Source: Lamellibrachia satsuma
Taxonomy: Eukaryota; Annelida; Polychaeta; Sabellida; Siboglinidae
Assembly (NCBI GenBank): GCA_033239005.1
Contig: BSQZ01000036.1
Span: forward strand, 6,571,501 to 6,635,500
Length of the DNA stretch: 64,000 nucleotides
Direction: 5' to 3'
Shown: in pieces, positions 42,897-55,517 of the stretch
How positions within the stretch are numbered: the first letter of the stretch is position 1
Layout of the letters: each line of letters starts with the position of its first letter
Translations under genes and position numbers: made by a program
The notes under the pieces: model-generated
What the model was told of the DNA's origin: nothing
Database searches by the model: none
Seen by the model: the letters and a program-made list of their open reading frames with translations, nothing else

Positions 42897-44433
42897 TTCT
42901 CTGACCCTTCTCCTTCTCTCCCATCGAATGGGGCGTGACAACGTTCCAGATAGAACGTCAGGCTCCCAGTCGTGAAAACCCTAGCTTGAACCGTCTTGCT
43001 GCCGTTTCGAAGCTTTGGCAATTTGTTTCACCGAACGTTGCCACAGCTCATTCGTTTGTATGAATGAGTATCTGGCTATATGCAGTGGTGATTATACGTA
43101 CGAGTGGTCTTCGAGCAGTAACTGCAGCATGACTGAGTGCTTCCCAGAGAAGTCGAGATGGAGTTGGAATGAACAGGTGTGCTAGGGGTGAAGTGTAAAA
43201 CACTTTGAACACTGAACGTACACTAACTGATGCGTACTATTATTTTTTGGTGTAACCATGTTGAGAAAATTGCTGTAAACAGAACGATTACGTATCCTCA
43301 ATAGAACAACACGCATGTGTCGATACAATTAGGATACCAGAATAATTGCGACATAGAAATTGCGCTTCTAAGTGAGGATTACAAAATCATTCAGGGCGTT
43401 GACAGGTGTCAAGGCGTGGTGCTGCAATAGATTATGTTATGCAAACAGGACAACGCCGTCCGAGCGCATGGACAATGCGTGTCGTAGTTCGTTGATTACT
43501 TCCGCCAGCACAGACAACAGACCACAATGGTTCATTCCTGTTTACCAGCCAGCATGCGGGAGTTCTTGCATTTAGCGTGTCTTATATAGCAATCCATGCG
43601 AAGTTGGTGATTCTTCTTCCAAAAATTGGTATACGGTGTACGGCCTACCATGACCGAAGAATGATCAATTGGAGAAATATGGAGGAGTGTGCAAGATAGC
43701 ATTTCGTGAGCTACATCCGTGTTGGAGTGCATGTTATCTGCTTCAACATACGTTGTATATCAATAGCACACGCTGCGTGCTTCCTGTGGTGTTCTCTGTA
43801 AAAGCTGATCTCATCTAGATAGGTAGAAATGCATTGCGTTGACAGCCAGTCGGACGAAATTGGTGAAGAAAGAGATGATTCGAGACAGCTACTAACAAAA
43901 GGAGCATTATAAACAGGGACTTTGTGACCTACCAGAATGCGGAAGGTTTGTGTATAAACATTGTTTGGCTTTGTAGATAAATAATATCTATACTACGGAG
44001 TACACATATTTGATATGGTTTTAATTCTGATACATATTTTATTCATTCTACAAACGATTGATCATTTCATATGGAGTTTTGATTAATGTATTGGGACAGA
44101 TTACTTATTAGTGACAACTATGTTTTTCTGCTTCTGATGCAACTCATGACTGTGTATTAGTCGCACGAAAATTTGGCTAGACTGTTGCTGGCAAGGAGAC
44201 GAGACACTTTCTATGCGTTTTGGCTTATTGTTGGCTAACGTAACAGTTAACAAAGTAACGGCGGTGGGAATTGCTAGATGCATAGATAATAAACAGACAT
44301 ACCAGTTATCACAACTGTTCGATGATACTATTGCCAATATAATAAACCTTTTCCACTTGGAGTGTGTTGTATTCCTAAGACAGGGTTTTGTAGGGTTGTT
44401 GATATCAATTACACGGCCAACGTTCTAGTAGAC

Positions 44434-44468
44434 GCCATCTTAGAGTGATCACTTCCGGCGCATGCGCA
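44434..44468. promoter_or_regulatory. TATA-less promoter-like cluster, copy 2
   Basis: Same GCCATCTT, CACTTCCGG and GCGCATGCGC motifs as at 28605-28643, unchanged between copies. Confidence 0.45.
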
Positions 44469-45417
44469 TAATTTCACCACTAGATCTGCATAATTCAATA
44501 TCAATAACATAGACTAGTAATATTATTTATGCATGTTATACACTTTGCAGCATTACAACATGAACTATGCCATATAAGAAACATTCTAATTAACTAAATT
44601 GTTTAATTAGTAGTTGTTATATCAGTTAAATGTAAAGTTAACCTGTTTCAAGAGTTCACACCACAAATTCAGCTAAATAGGTTTACCTACTATATAAACG
44701 GGTTGTCGTGTTGTCATAGGAGGTTACAAGCTCAACATATAGGGATTGTCAGTAGTTTGGCTGGAGAACTACAGGAAGGTCTGGGGGCCGACAAATCTCT
44801 CCCCTGAGAGCTGCTCGATATGTAACCATAAGAGACCCGGTGACTGTGGATTGGTCTCTCCAGCGACCGATAGGAGGTGCAACCAAATAGCAGATAATGC
44901 TAAGTGTCACTCACGTCATTGGACTCTTATTTTTAAACAAAAGTACATCGATCATTACATATTCATATTCAGGTTATTATTCTCGATTCGCATTAGTTGG
45001 TCAATCGGCATCAGTTTTATTGTCATCGTAGCAAACGTCTGTCAATCCGTAATCAATTACATGTAAATTATTACGTTGATGTCCTTCCTTGCATTTTAGT
45101 AAATCAATGCTTTCATTATATCACTCTACGTCACTCCCTAAACAAAAAGGCTATATAATATTAGTGTTTTATGGCACTCCAGCAAACATGCAAATTTGTT
45201 CTCATCGAAGAACAGCCAGGCGACACTGTTAAGCTAATGCTTTCCACACGTTTTGATTTTACTGTGCTTCTCTACATGCAATCTAAAGTCTGACACATAA
45301 GGAAACGTCTTGCAACATATTGTGCGCACCTAATCGATTCAAATAGACATGCAAAATTTACCCCACCAATAATAACTAACCCGGATTTACTTGCATTTAA
45401 CTTTAATGTGGTCTCTG

Positions 45418-45814
45418 TCATCCAATGGAAGATTTTGTGGAGACAATCCCTGAGCTAGTTTTGGAAGTGATTTGTATCTCATGTAGCCAAAATAGCATAG
45501 GTCTGTGATTTATTAGCATACACTTGGTGATCCAAGTTGTGACGTTGGATAACTGAGCCAAGTAGAGTAGCGTAGAGAGTGAAACACCCTGAGGAACATT
45601 ACGTGAAGTAGGGAGCGTAGCTGAGAAACAATTCGCTATCTTCATTCTTTTGCATCTATCAGTTAAATATTATGAGAACCAGCTCTGTTCCAGATATGCC
45701 ACACCACATTGACACACTTTTAATAAGTTGTCCTGTGACCAATGGTATCAAATGCGGCAGATAGCTTCAGCAAGAAAATGGTCTCCTTCCATACACTTCC
45801 TGGACCCACTACCC
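45418..45814 (-). pseudogene. CR1/L2-like LINE RT fragment, copy 2
   Basis: Duplicate of 29594-29990 with the same stops, so it was already dead before the duplication. Confidence 0.7.
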
Positions 45815-46202
45815 AGTGTGTAGATCCGCTCAAGTCTGGTCAATAACAGATTTAACACCTACACATGGTTCACTGAATGGTATTAATTCAGTCAACACTT
45901 GATCATTTGCTGTGTCGCCAGAACAGTCTGCATTGATTGTCCTTAAACACTTCCAGGAGAAACCATATGGCAATATCTTCATTATGTTGGACCGTCGACT
46001 GCAACGGTATTTTTTTAATAATACAATAAGTTATAACATTTATATAAATTAAATTTAACAAAGGTAATAATAAATACATTTGTATGTGAGCGTTTTCACG
46101 TACAGGGTACACTTTTGCCAAAATGAACTTTCCCGCATAGTATTGAAATAATTAATGGTGTAATATTAATTCAGTCTAAATATATATTCCTTGCTCACTT
46201 AC

Positions 46203-46425
46203 CATATGCTTCTGGGAAAATCTCAGCTGATTGATGCACAACAACCAACTCACTTCTTCGTGGTGACGTACTACTCACGAGAGATGGAGTAAAGAGCTGA
46301 CCCATTGTGTCTGCAATGATATTAACAGATGTCGTCATTTCATCATCCCAAAAGCCAATAAATGAATGGGTCAAATTTTCTACCGTTTCTTTTAATGCAG
46401 GCCATGTGAATATGTTACACTTTTT
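46203..46425 (-). CDS. Host gene exon C, copy 2
   Basis: Donor GTAAGT at 46197-46202, same frame as copy 1 (DDEMTTSVNIIADTMGQLF). The upstream part differs by a small deletion in a T-run near 46422, so the 5' limit may be altered. Confidence 0.42.
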
Positions 46426-46758
46426 TTTACAAATATCTTGTTACACATAGGTGTAAGAAAACCTGTCTACTTAAATGCTTCTTTTTCTGTCTGAATCAAC
46501 CAATGGTTCCATTCCAAAAATATATATAATTCGACCAAACATTACATCTATATTACACATCTGTTGAATACTAGTGGAATGATAGGATGAACATTTGAAG
46601 CAGTGTGCCGACGACCATAAAAGGATCAACATTTGCAGCAGTAAAAATACCCCAAAAAGCCATATTGGTGCCCCCTGGGGCAAGACAGCTACCCATATAC
46701 CTGGGGCAGTTCGGTCTACAACTCCTTCCCGCGTGTTTTTAATGCAAGAGCAAGATAG

Positions 46759-47154
46759 CTCTTTACACTTCTAGTAAGCTGTAATGTCCGTGAAAGACTA
46801 ACCGGGTTGCGAGTGCAAAAATCACTTTACACTACAAGTCAGCTGTTATATCTGTATAGAGACTCACTGGTATGTGAGTGCAATAATTATTTGACACTTT
46901 GAGTCAGTTGTATGGCCTATATAAAGACTCACTGGTATGTGAGTGGAAGAATAATTTTTCAATTCGAGTCAGCTGTAATGTCGGAATAAAGACTGACTTG
47001 GCTGTGAGTACAATAATCACTTTACACTTCAAGTAAGCTGTAATATCTGTGTAAAGACTGACTGGGCTGTGAGTACAACAATCACTTTACACTTCAAGTA
47101 AGCTGTAATGTCTGCGTAAAGAATGACTTGGCTGTGAGTGCAATAATCAGCATG
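46759..47154. repeat. ~65-bp minisatellite, copy 2
   Basis: Same six-unit block as at 30935-31330, same unit number, few substitutions. Confidence 0.75.
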
Positions 47155-47168
47155 AGCCAAGAACTTAC

Positions 47169-47341
47169 GCTGTCGATGTTCTCATCCTTGTGTGGTTTGT
47201 CCCAGGTGACACCGACGCCGTCCTGTCGTGACGTCTTTACTGCTGGTACGTCAATTGTTGTGTAATCGAAAGGCTCTGTGTCGTCCACTGATGTAGTCAT
47301 GTTGTGTACTGACTTTTGTGACTGAGGTTTGATGGTGGCAC
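47169..47341 (-). CDS. Host gene exon B, copy 2
   Basis: 173 nt with intact acceptor, donor and frame, as in copy 1, with a few amino-acid changes (DGVGVTWDKPHKDEN). Confidence 0.55.
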
Positions 47342-48060
47342 CTGGAATGGTGACATCAAGTCTATACAGGTAATACATATCAGTCAGTGTTGTAATTTGA
47401 TCATTATAATATTTTACAGAAATTACAAAATAACTTAATTTAGAATTTTTTTAACTGACAGAAAGCTGCTTGACCATTTAAAACAATCTATTTTCCAGAA
47501 CAAAGAACGATGCTTTGGCAGTTCATTTAGAAGCATTTCCTTGTAATAAACGACCATTTGTCTAAAAGAATTGAGAATGGTTGTACTAGTAAGTTAATAT
47601 TGAAGAATTTCCCTGACAGGCAAACAGATTTGAGAGAACGGAGAAAGGATGCACTGGCTGTTAAATGTAGTAAAATGCATATTGCCTCTCTCTCGCTGTC
47701 AGCTGTGGTTGCGACTATGACTGCTCACCTAGTTCGCAAGAAGTCCTCTCCAGATTGGTCTTTCTTCGGAAACTAAGTACAACTGTTTGGCGTCTATATT
47801 TTATTTTCTGCAAGTTTCCCTTTACTATGTCTTTACTATGACGAAGTTTTTGGCGACCGCTGTCTCTAGTACCTTCTGACAGTTGTGAGTGCTGTAAACA
47901 GCTACTAAGCAACTAAGTACAACTGATCGGATCCACAAAAAAGGGGGTGTCCAGTTTTCCAATAAAAAAAGTTATTACGTATCTTAATATATAATCTAAT
48001 TTACTGAAATATATAAATCTTGTAATTCTAGATCCTGTCAAATGCTAGATCCTGACTTAC

Positions 48061-48216
48061 CAAAGTTGTTACTGTGGATATACTGAAGGTGTGGTTCCAC
48101 CCTCTCTATGGAGATAAACTTGAATGATGCCAAGGCCACTGAGCCGGGCTGTGTGCTGGTCATGCCAAGGAATCAGGTCACGTTCCACGAATGTACATGG
48201 TTGTACTCAGAGCACT
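48061..48216 (-). pseudogene. Host gene exon E, copy 2 (stop codon, splice sites kept)
   Basis: 156 nt between a TGTTTGCAG-like acceptor and GTAAGT (48055-48060). It carries the same TGA after NVT as copy 1, but the donor deleted in copy 1 is still here. The frame past the stop runs open to the donor (about ERVEPHLQYIHSNNF), phase 1. Confidence 0.6.
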
Positions 48217-48519
48217 CTGCAAACACAGCAGTGAGCTACAGTGATTCACTTTCAATATGTCAAGGCCCTGATACTGGTAAACCGCGTCATATCAAACTAA
48301 AGCTGATATGATCATAATCAATGCTTCAACTTGAATTACTTGAAAAGAAAACCAAGCTTTTACTTGTATATTTTATAGAACTTTGGATGTCACAGTATAT
48401 GTAATTGATGGCCCACTAAAAATCAACCCATAAATGTGACATGGTCATCATCATGAAACAAAGCTTTTCCAGGTATATTTGAATATTTTCCAAAGAAATA
48501 TACTTGAGAATTGGACCTA

Positions 48520-48670
48520 CCAGAGACGCAATGCTTCGTTGAAAACATCACCCTGCTGATGGGATTGGTGTGTACAGAGAACGTTTTGAAGAGCTGTGGC
48601 CCTGTCCAACTGACTCTGGTTGCTGCAGAATCATTTGCGCAGCTCCCGAAATTGTCCAGTAGGCTATCTC
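48520..48670 (-). CDS. Host gene exon D, copy 2
   Basis: Same open frame and GTAGGT donor as copy 1. One difference nearby (CCTGCTGATGG for CCTGGTGATGG) does not break the frame. Confidence 0.42.
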
Positions 48671-48883
48671 AATACATTTCCCACTGAGGGCTGAAAACAG
48701 TCGAGCAATGGACAATACCAAAACAGCCCTGCTTCAAAGGAGCAACTTGCACATTAGCGTAACAAATATAATCAACACATCTAAATGAGATTATAGTCAT
48801 AATTGTAGTTGCTATGAATTAGTCAGAATTCATAACGTTTAGTTCTAACATTCTAGTCAAATGTAGCAAGCAGGGAGACTCAC

Positions 48884-48971
48884 CCGTTTTGGGGGCGAGA
48901 TAGACACTGAGGGCTGTAACACAGTCCCTACTATGGTCTCTCCTTCATAAGCAGCGGGAACTTCTGCATGT
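48884..48971 (-). pseudogene. Host gene exon A, copy 2 (2-nt deletion)
   Basis: 88 nt instead of 90: two bases are missing in the TATCTCTCC stretch, shifting the frame to an early stop. The splice sites remain, so copy 2 would give a truncated product if transcribed. Confidence 0.6.
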
Positions 48972-49360
48972 CTGTAGGTAGCACGCAGAAACAACAACAC
49001 TCAATCAGCTTTAGTTTTCAATGTCTGCATACACATATTCTGTGTACTATATCTAACATATCAAGAAGTTTATGTTGGTCTGTCTGTTGTGTCCTATTCC
49101 CCTTCTCCGAACATGGAGGGTCAAATGGGGAACCGTCCATATGGCCCCGGGGGTGGGGATTAAATTTTAAAAGATTTTATTTTGTTTTCTATGTCATCAT
49201 AAAGATAATAAATATGGCTGCCTTTTTCATCTCGATACCAGCATTACACCAACTACTGTCCTGTCAGTACACCAGCTTATATTAACTGAGTGGCCGTGAT
49301 GAGAGTCCTTGTTGACCACCACTGTCTCCGGGCCTGGGAAGCTTTGGTGGAATCTGATCT

Positions 49361-51192
49361 GGGTTGTCGGAAGAGTTTCCAGTTAACATCGGTTAGAGGC
49401 AAGGAAGTGACCCATAATTCTTTATCATGGTGGTGGCACTAATCAGCAGGAAGATCAGCATGAAGGATGTTCTCAGGAAGGGGATGTATGCAAACGATCT
49501 GGCCATGATAGCAGACAAAAACAAGAACTACAGGAAGTGTTGGAGGAATGGAAGAGGGTGTTCAAGAAGCACGGACCGATAATGAGCTGGGAGAAGACAG
49601 AAGAGATGTGGGTTTGACAACAGAGAGAGGACTTGAACATTAGTTTGGATGATAAGGAGTTCAACCAAGTGGATGGCTTTGTGTAACTTGGAGGAATGGT
49701 TAATGAGGATGAGCATTCAGAGGTAGAAATGCGATGCCGGATACAACAGGGAGCGAATGCTCGGGGAAAGGTAGAGGGAGTCATGTTGGACAGAAACATT
49801 TTGAAAAAGCTGAAAAGGAAAGTCCTTAGAGCATGTGTTACACAAGCATGCCTTAATCTGTATCTGGAGACAGTGGCGTTGACAGAACAACAACAGCAGC
49901 TGCAAGGTTGGTTTTGGTTTTGTCGAATAACACGAACAAAGAGGGTTGACGAAAGAAGGATGAACGACCTGAGGAAATATGTGATGCAACAAAACAGTTC
50001 AACAGGAAGATTGGTGAGAAGCAAGGTGAAATGGGCAGGCCACATTGTAAGGATGGATACAGACATACTAGTAAAGAGAGTGGAAGAGAAAGGTGAAAAA
50101 ACATCAAGGATGCAAGAAAAGGGGAATGAACAGCTAAGATCGAAGGACTGCGTGAGGTGGGATTTGAGAAGATCAGGGGAAGATGAAAGATGGAGAGGGG
50201 GAAGATGAAATATGGAGAGGGGGCAGCCGATAGAAAAGTATGGAAAGAAAAAACAGAAAGAGTGACTCGACAATATTTTACCTGAACCTAACCCATGAAC
50301 ATCAGTGAAAAAAGAGGAAAAGCACCGTTAGTTTGGTAAAAAAAAGTTATGTTTAATAAATCCAATAATATGGTCAACATTTTCATAAGCACTGTATAAA
50401 TTGCTTATGAGAAAAAACATTATTTCAATAGAATATTTGCTAAATATTTACAAAATCAATCTCTCATATGTATCTCTGTTTGAGCAATATGCATTTTACC
50501 ATATCGTTGTACTCATATAAACGACGTACTCTTCTTGACTAAAGCATGCTCATAAAAATCAAATATTCTTTGACAAAAAGGATGTACAGTGAAAGTATAA
50601 ATAAAAACATTAAACAAATCAATCTGGTTACCAAAACATAAGCCATTACTACTCAGCGCAAATACTGATTTATTAGAACAAGTGTAAAAGTTAGTTTCTC
50701 AATCTAATGTGACATTCTCCCCTCCCCCACAATTCATTGTTACAGTTTTTGCAATGTCTGTTTCACTCATAATCCAATGAATTTGCAAGAGCACCATAAA
50801 TGGCCTGCTTCCAAGGCGGTTATGTCTACTTATGACACCAACCTGTACCAACACACAAAGTGGGGATAGGCAAGCCCGATCCGATAGAAGTGACCCTTGA
50901 TATTGTTCACTCTCGGTCCACCAAAATTGTTCCTGGCTGCCGCAGCACCTGTAAAAAGACCTAAAGTAAAGGCATGTTTATGTTTACACAGCACTGTATC
51001 CACTCATTGGGATTGTTCAACGTGCTTAACAGTTCACTCCCTGGCTGACCTGTTCATTCCAACACATTTTGTACTTATCTGGGAGTCTGACTTTAAATGA
51101 GTTTGTTGTATTTAGTCAGTTCTGTGTCATGGCGTGCAACACCCAGAACTGTCATGTTCCTGAGAACAAAAAGAAGAGTTGTGGTTGGATAT
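49361..51192 (+). pseudogene. LINE A unit 1 of array 2
   Basis: Counterpart of 33533-35219 but without its 145-bp loss, so the duplication predates that deletion or it was repaired by exchange. One base missing in the A-run after GCAGAC breaks the frame at the palm. YAND site. Confidence 0.85.
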
Positions 51193-52664
51193 GGGTTGTC
51201 GGAAGAGTTTAAAGTTAACATCGGTTAGAGGCAAGGAAATGACCCTTTACTCTGTATCGTGGTGGTGGCACTAATCAGCAGGAAGATCAGCATGAAGGAT
51301 GATCTCAGGAAGGGGATGTATGCAAACGATCTGGCCATGATAGCAGACAAAAAACAAGAACTACAGGAAGTGTTGGAGGAATGGAAGGGGGTGTTCAAGA
51401 AGCACGGACCGATAATGAGCCGGGAGAAGACAGAAGAGATGTGGGTTTGACATCAGAGAGAGGACTTGAACATTAGTTTGGATGATAAGGAGTTCAACCA
51501 AGTGGATGGCTTTGTGTAACTTGGAGGAATGGTTAATGAGGATGAGCATTCAGAGGTAGAAATGCGATGCCGGATACAACAGGGAGCGAATGCTCGGGGA
51601 AAGGTAGAGGGAGTCATGTTGGACAGAAACATTTTGAAAAAGCTGAAAAGGAAAGTCCTTAGAGCATGTGTTACACAAGCATGCCTTAATCTGTATCTGG
51701 AGACAGTGGCGTTGACAGAACAACAACAGCAGCTGCAAGGTTGGTTTTGGTTTTGTCGAATAACACGAACAAAGAGGGTTGACGAAAGAAGGATGAACGA
51801 CCTGAGGAAATATGTGATGCAACAAAACAGTTCAACAGGAAGATTGGTGAGAAGCAAGGTGAAATGGGCAGGCCACATTGTAAGGATGGATACAGACATA
51901 CTAGTAAAGAGAGTGGAAGAGAAAGGTGAAAAAACATCAAGGATGCAAGAAAAGGGGAATGAACAGCTAAGATCGAAGGACTGCGTGAGGTGGGATTTGA
52001 GAAGATCAGGGGAAGATGAAAGATGGAGAGGGGGGAAGATGAAATATGGAGAGGGGGCAGCCGATAGAAAAGTATGGAAAGAAAAAACAGAAAGAGTGAC
52101 TCGACAACATTAGTGAAAAAAGAGGAAAAGCAAATACTGATTTATTAGAACAAGTGTAAAAGTTAGTTTCTCAATCTAATGTGACATTCTCCCCTCCCCC
52201 ACAATTCATTGTTACAGTTTTTGCAATGTCTGTTTCACTCATAATCCAATGAATTTGCAAGAGCACCATAAATGGCCTGCTTCCAAGGCGGTTATGTCTA
52301 CTTATGACACCAACCTGTACCAACACACAAAGTGGGGATAGGCAAGCCCGATCCGATAGAAGTGACCCTTGATATTGTTCACTCTCGGTCCACCAAAATT
52401 GTTCCTGGCTGCCGCAGCACCTGTAAAAAGACCTAAAGTAAAGGCATGTTTATGTTTACACAGCACTGTATCCACTCATTGGGATTGTTCAACATGCTTA
52501 ACAGTTCACATCCTGGCTGACCTGTTCATTCCAACATATTTTGTACTTATCTGGGAGTCTGACTTTAAATGAGTTGGTTGTATTTAGTCAGTTCTGTGTC
52601 ATGGCGGGCAACACCCAGAACTGTCATGTTACTGAAAACAAAAAGAAGAGTTGTGGTTGGATAT
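51193..52664 (+). pseudogene. LINE A unit 2 of array 2
   Basis: Carries two linked deletions near 52107-52131 that remove the usual CCTGAACCTAACCC tail and most of the non-coding part, reducing the unit to 1472 bp. C-terminal frame 51529-52113 is the longest of all units (ends TERVTRQH). Confidence 0.85.
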
Positions 52665-55517
52665 GGGTTGTCGGAAGAGTTTAAAGTTAACATCGGTTAG
52701 AGGCAAGGAAATGACCCTTTACTCTTTATCATGGTGGTAGCACTAATCAGCAGGAAGATCAGCATGAAGGATGTTCTCAGGAAGGGGATGTATGCAAACG
52801 ATCTGGCCATGATAGCAGACAAAAAACAAGAACTACAGGAAGTTTTGCAGCAATGGAAGGGGATGTTCAAGAAGCACGGACCGATAATGAGCCGGGAGAA
52901 GACAGAAGAGATGTGGGTTTGACAACAGAGAGAGGACTTGAACATTAGTTTGGATGATAAGGAGTTCAACCAAGTGGATGGCTTTGTGTAACTTGGAGGA
53001 ATGGTTAATGAGGATGAGCATTCAGAGGTAGAAATGCGATGCCGGATACAACAGGGAGCGAATGCTTGGGGAAAGGTAGGGGGAGTCATGTTGGACAGTA
53101 ACATTTTGAAAAAGCTGAAAAGGAAAGTCCTGAGAGCTTGTGTTACACAAGCATGCCTTAATCTGTATCTGGAGACAGTGGGGTTGACAGAACAACAACA
53201 GCAGCTGAAAGTTGGTTTTGGTTTTGTTGAATAACACGAACAAAAAGGTTGACGAAAGAAAGATGAACGACCTGACGAAATATGTGATGCAACAAAACAG
53301 TTCAACCGGAAGATTGGTGAGAAGCAAGTTGAAATGGTCAGGCCACATGGTAAGCATGGATGCAGACATACTAGTAAAGAGAGTGGAAGAAAAAGGTGAA
53401 AAAACATCAAGGATGCAAGAAAAGGGGAACGAACAGCTAAGATCGAAGGACTGCGTGAGGTGGGATATGAGAAGATCGGGGGAAGATGAAAGATGGAGAG
53501 GAGGAAGATGAAAGATGGAGAGGGGGAAGCCGATAGAAAACTATGTAAAGAAAAAACAGAAAGAGTGAAACGACAATATTTTACCTGAACCTAACCCATG
53601 AACATCAGTGAAAAAAGAGGAAAAGCACCGTTAGTTTGGTAAAAAAAAGTTATGTTTAATAAATCCAATAATATGGTCAACATTTTCATAAGCAGTGTAT
53701 AAATTGATTATGAGAAAAAACATTATTTCAATAGAATATATGCTAAATATTTACAAAATCAATCTCTCATATGTATCTCTCTTTGAGCAATATGCATTTT
53801 ACCATATCGTTGTACTCATATAAACGACGTACTCTTCTTGACTAAAGAATGCTCATAAAAATCAAATATTCTTTGAGAAGAAGGATGTACAGTGAAAGTA
53901 TAAATAAAAACATTAAACAAATCAACCTGGTTACGAAAACATAAGCCATTACTACTCAGCGCAAATACTGATTTATTAGAACAAGTGTAAAAGTTAGTTT
54001 CTCAATCTAATGTGACATTCTCCCCTCCCCCACAATTCATTGTTACAGTTTTTGCAATGTCTGTTTCACTCATAATCCAATGAATTTGCAAGAGCACCAT
54101 AAATGGCCTGCTTCCAAGGCGGTTATGTCTACTTATGACACCAACCTGTACCAACACACAAAGTGGGGATAGGCAAGCCCGATCCGATAGAAGTGACCCT
54201 TGATATTGTTCACTCTCGGTCCACCAAAATTGTTCCTGGCTGCCGCAGCACCTGTAAAAAGACCTAAAATAAAGGCATCAACAAAGAGGGTTGACGAAAG
54301 AAGGATGAACGACTTGAGGAAATATGTGATGCAACAAAACAGTTCAACAGGAAGATTTTTGGTGAGAAGCAAGGTGAAATGGGCAGGCCACATTGTAAGT
54401 ATGGATACAGACATACTAGTAAAGAGAGTGGAAGAGAAAGGTGAAAAAACATCAAGGATGCAAGAATAGGGGAATGAACAGCTAAGATCGAAGGACTGCG
54501 TGAGGTGGGATTTGAGAAGATCAGGGGAAGATGAAATATGGAGAGGGGGCAGCCGATAGAAAAGTATGGAAAGAAAAAACAGAAAGAGTGACTCGACAAT
54601 ATTTTACCTGAACCTAACCCATGAACATCAGTGAAAAAAGAGGAAAAGCACCGTTAGTTTGGTAAAAAAAGTTATGTTTAATAAATCCAATAATATGGTC
54701 AACATTTTTATAAGCACTGTATAAATTGCTTGTGAGAAAAAACATTATTTCAATAGAATATTTGCTAAATATTTACAAAATCAATCTCTCATATGTATCT
54801 CTGTTTGAGCAATATGCATTTTACCATATCGTTGTACTCATATAAACTACATACTCTTCTTGACTAAAGCATGCTCATAAAAATCAAATATTCTTTGACA
54901 AGAAGGATGTACAGTGAAAGTATAAATAAAAATATTAAACAAATCAATCTGGTTACCAAAACATAAGCCATTACTACTCAGCGCAAATACTGATTTATTA
55001 GAACAAGTGTAAAAGTTAGTTTCTCAATCTAATGTGACATTTCCCCCTCCCCCACAATTCATTGTTACAGTTTTTGCAATGTCTGTTTCACTCATAATCC
55101 AATGAATTTGCAAGAGCACCATAAATGGCCTGCTTCCAAGGCGGTTATGTCTACTTATGACACCAACCTGTACCAACACACAAAGTGGGGATAGGCAAGC
55201 CCGATCCGATAGAAGTGACCCTTGATATTGTTCACTCTCGGTCCACCAAAATTGTTCCTGGCTGCCGCAGCACCTGTAAAAAGACCTAAAGTAAAGGCAT
55301 GTTTATGTTTACACAGCACTGTATCCACTCATTGGGATTGTTCAACATGCTTAACAGTTCACATCCTGGCTGACCTGTTCATTCCAACATATTTTGTACT
55401 TATCTGGGAGTCTGACTTTAAATGAGTTGGTTGTATTTAGTCAGTTCTGTGTCATGGCGGGCAACACCCAGAACTGTCATGTTACTGAAAACAAAAAGAA
55501 GAGTTGTGGTTGGATAT
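52665..55517 (+). pseudogene. LINE A units 3 and 4 of array 2, fused by deletion
   Basis: Unit 3 is complete to about 54270. There AAAATAAAGGCAT is followed directly by CAACAAAGAGGG, which in other units lies about 800 bp further on. Unit 4 therefore lacks its palm and thumb. The Unit 3 RT has YAND. Confidence 0.85.

Larger units (their letters stand above)
42897..49360. repeat. Segmental duplication, host segment copy 2
   Basis: Second copy of 27301-33532. It carries about 215 bp at 42995-43208 that copy 1 lacks. Exons, LINE fragment, minisatellite and promoter cluster are all present in the same order and orientation. Confidence 0.95.
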
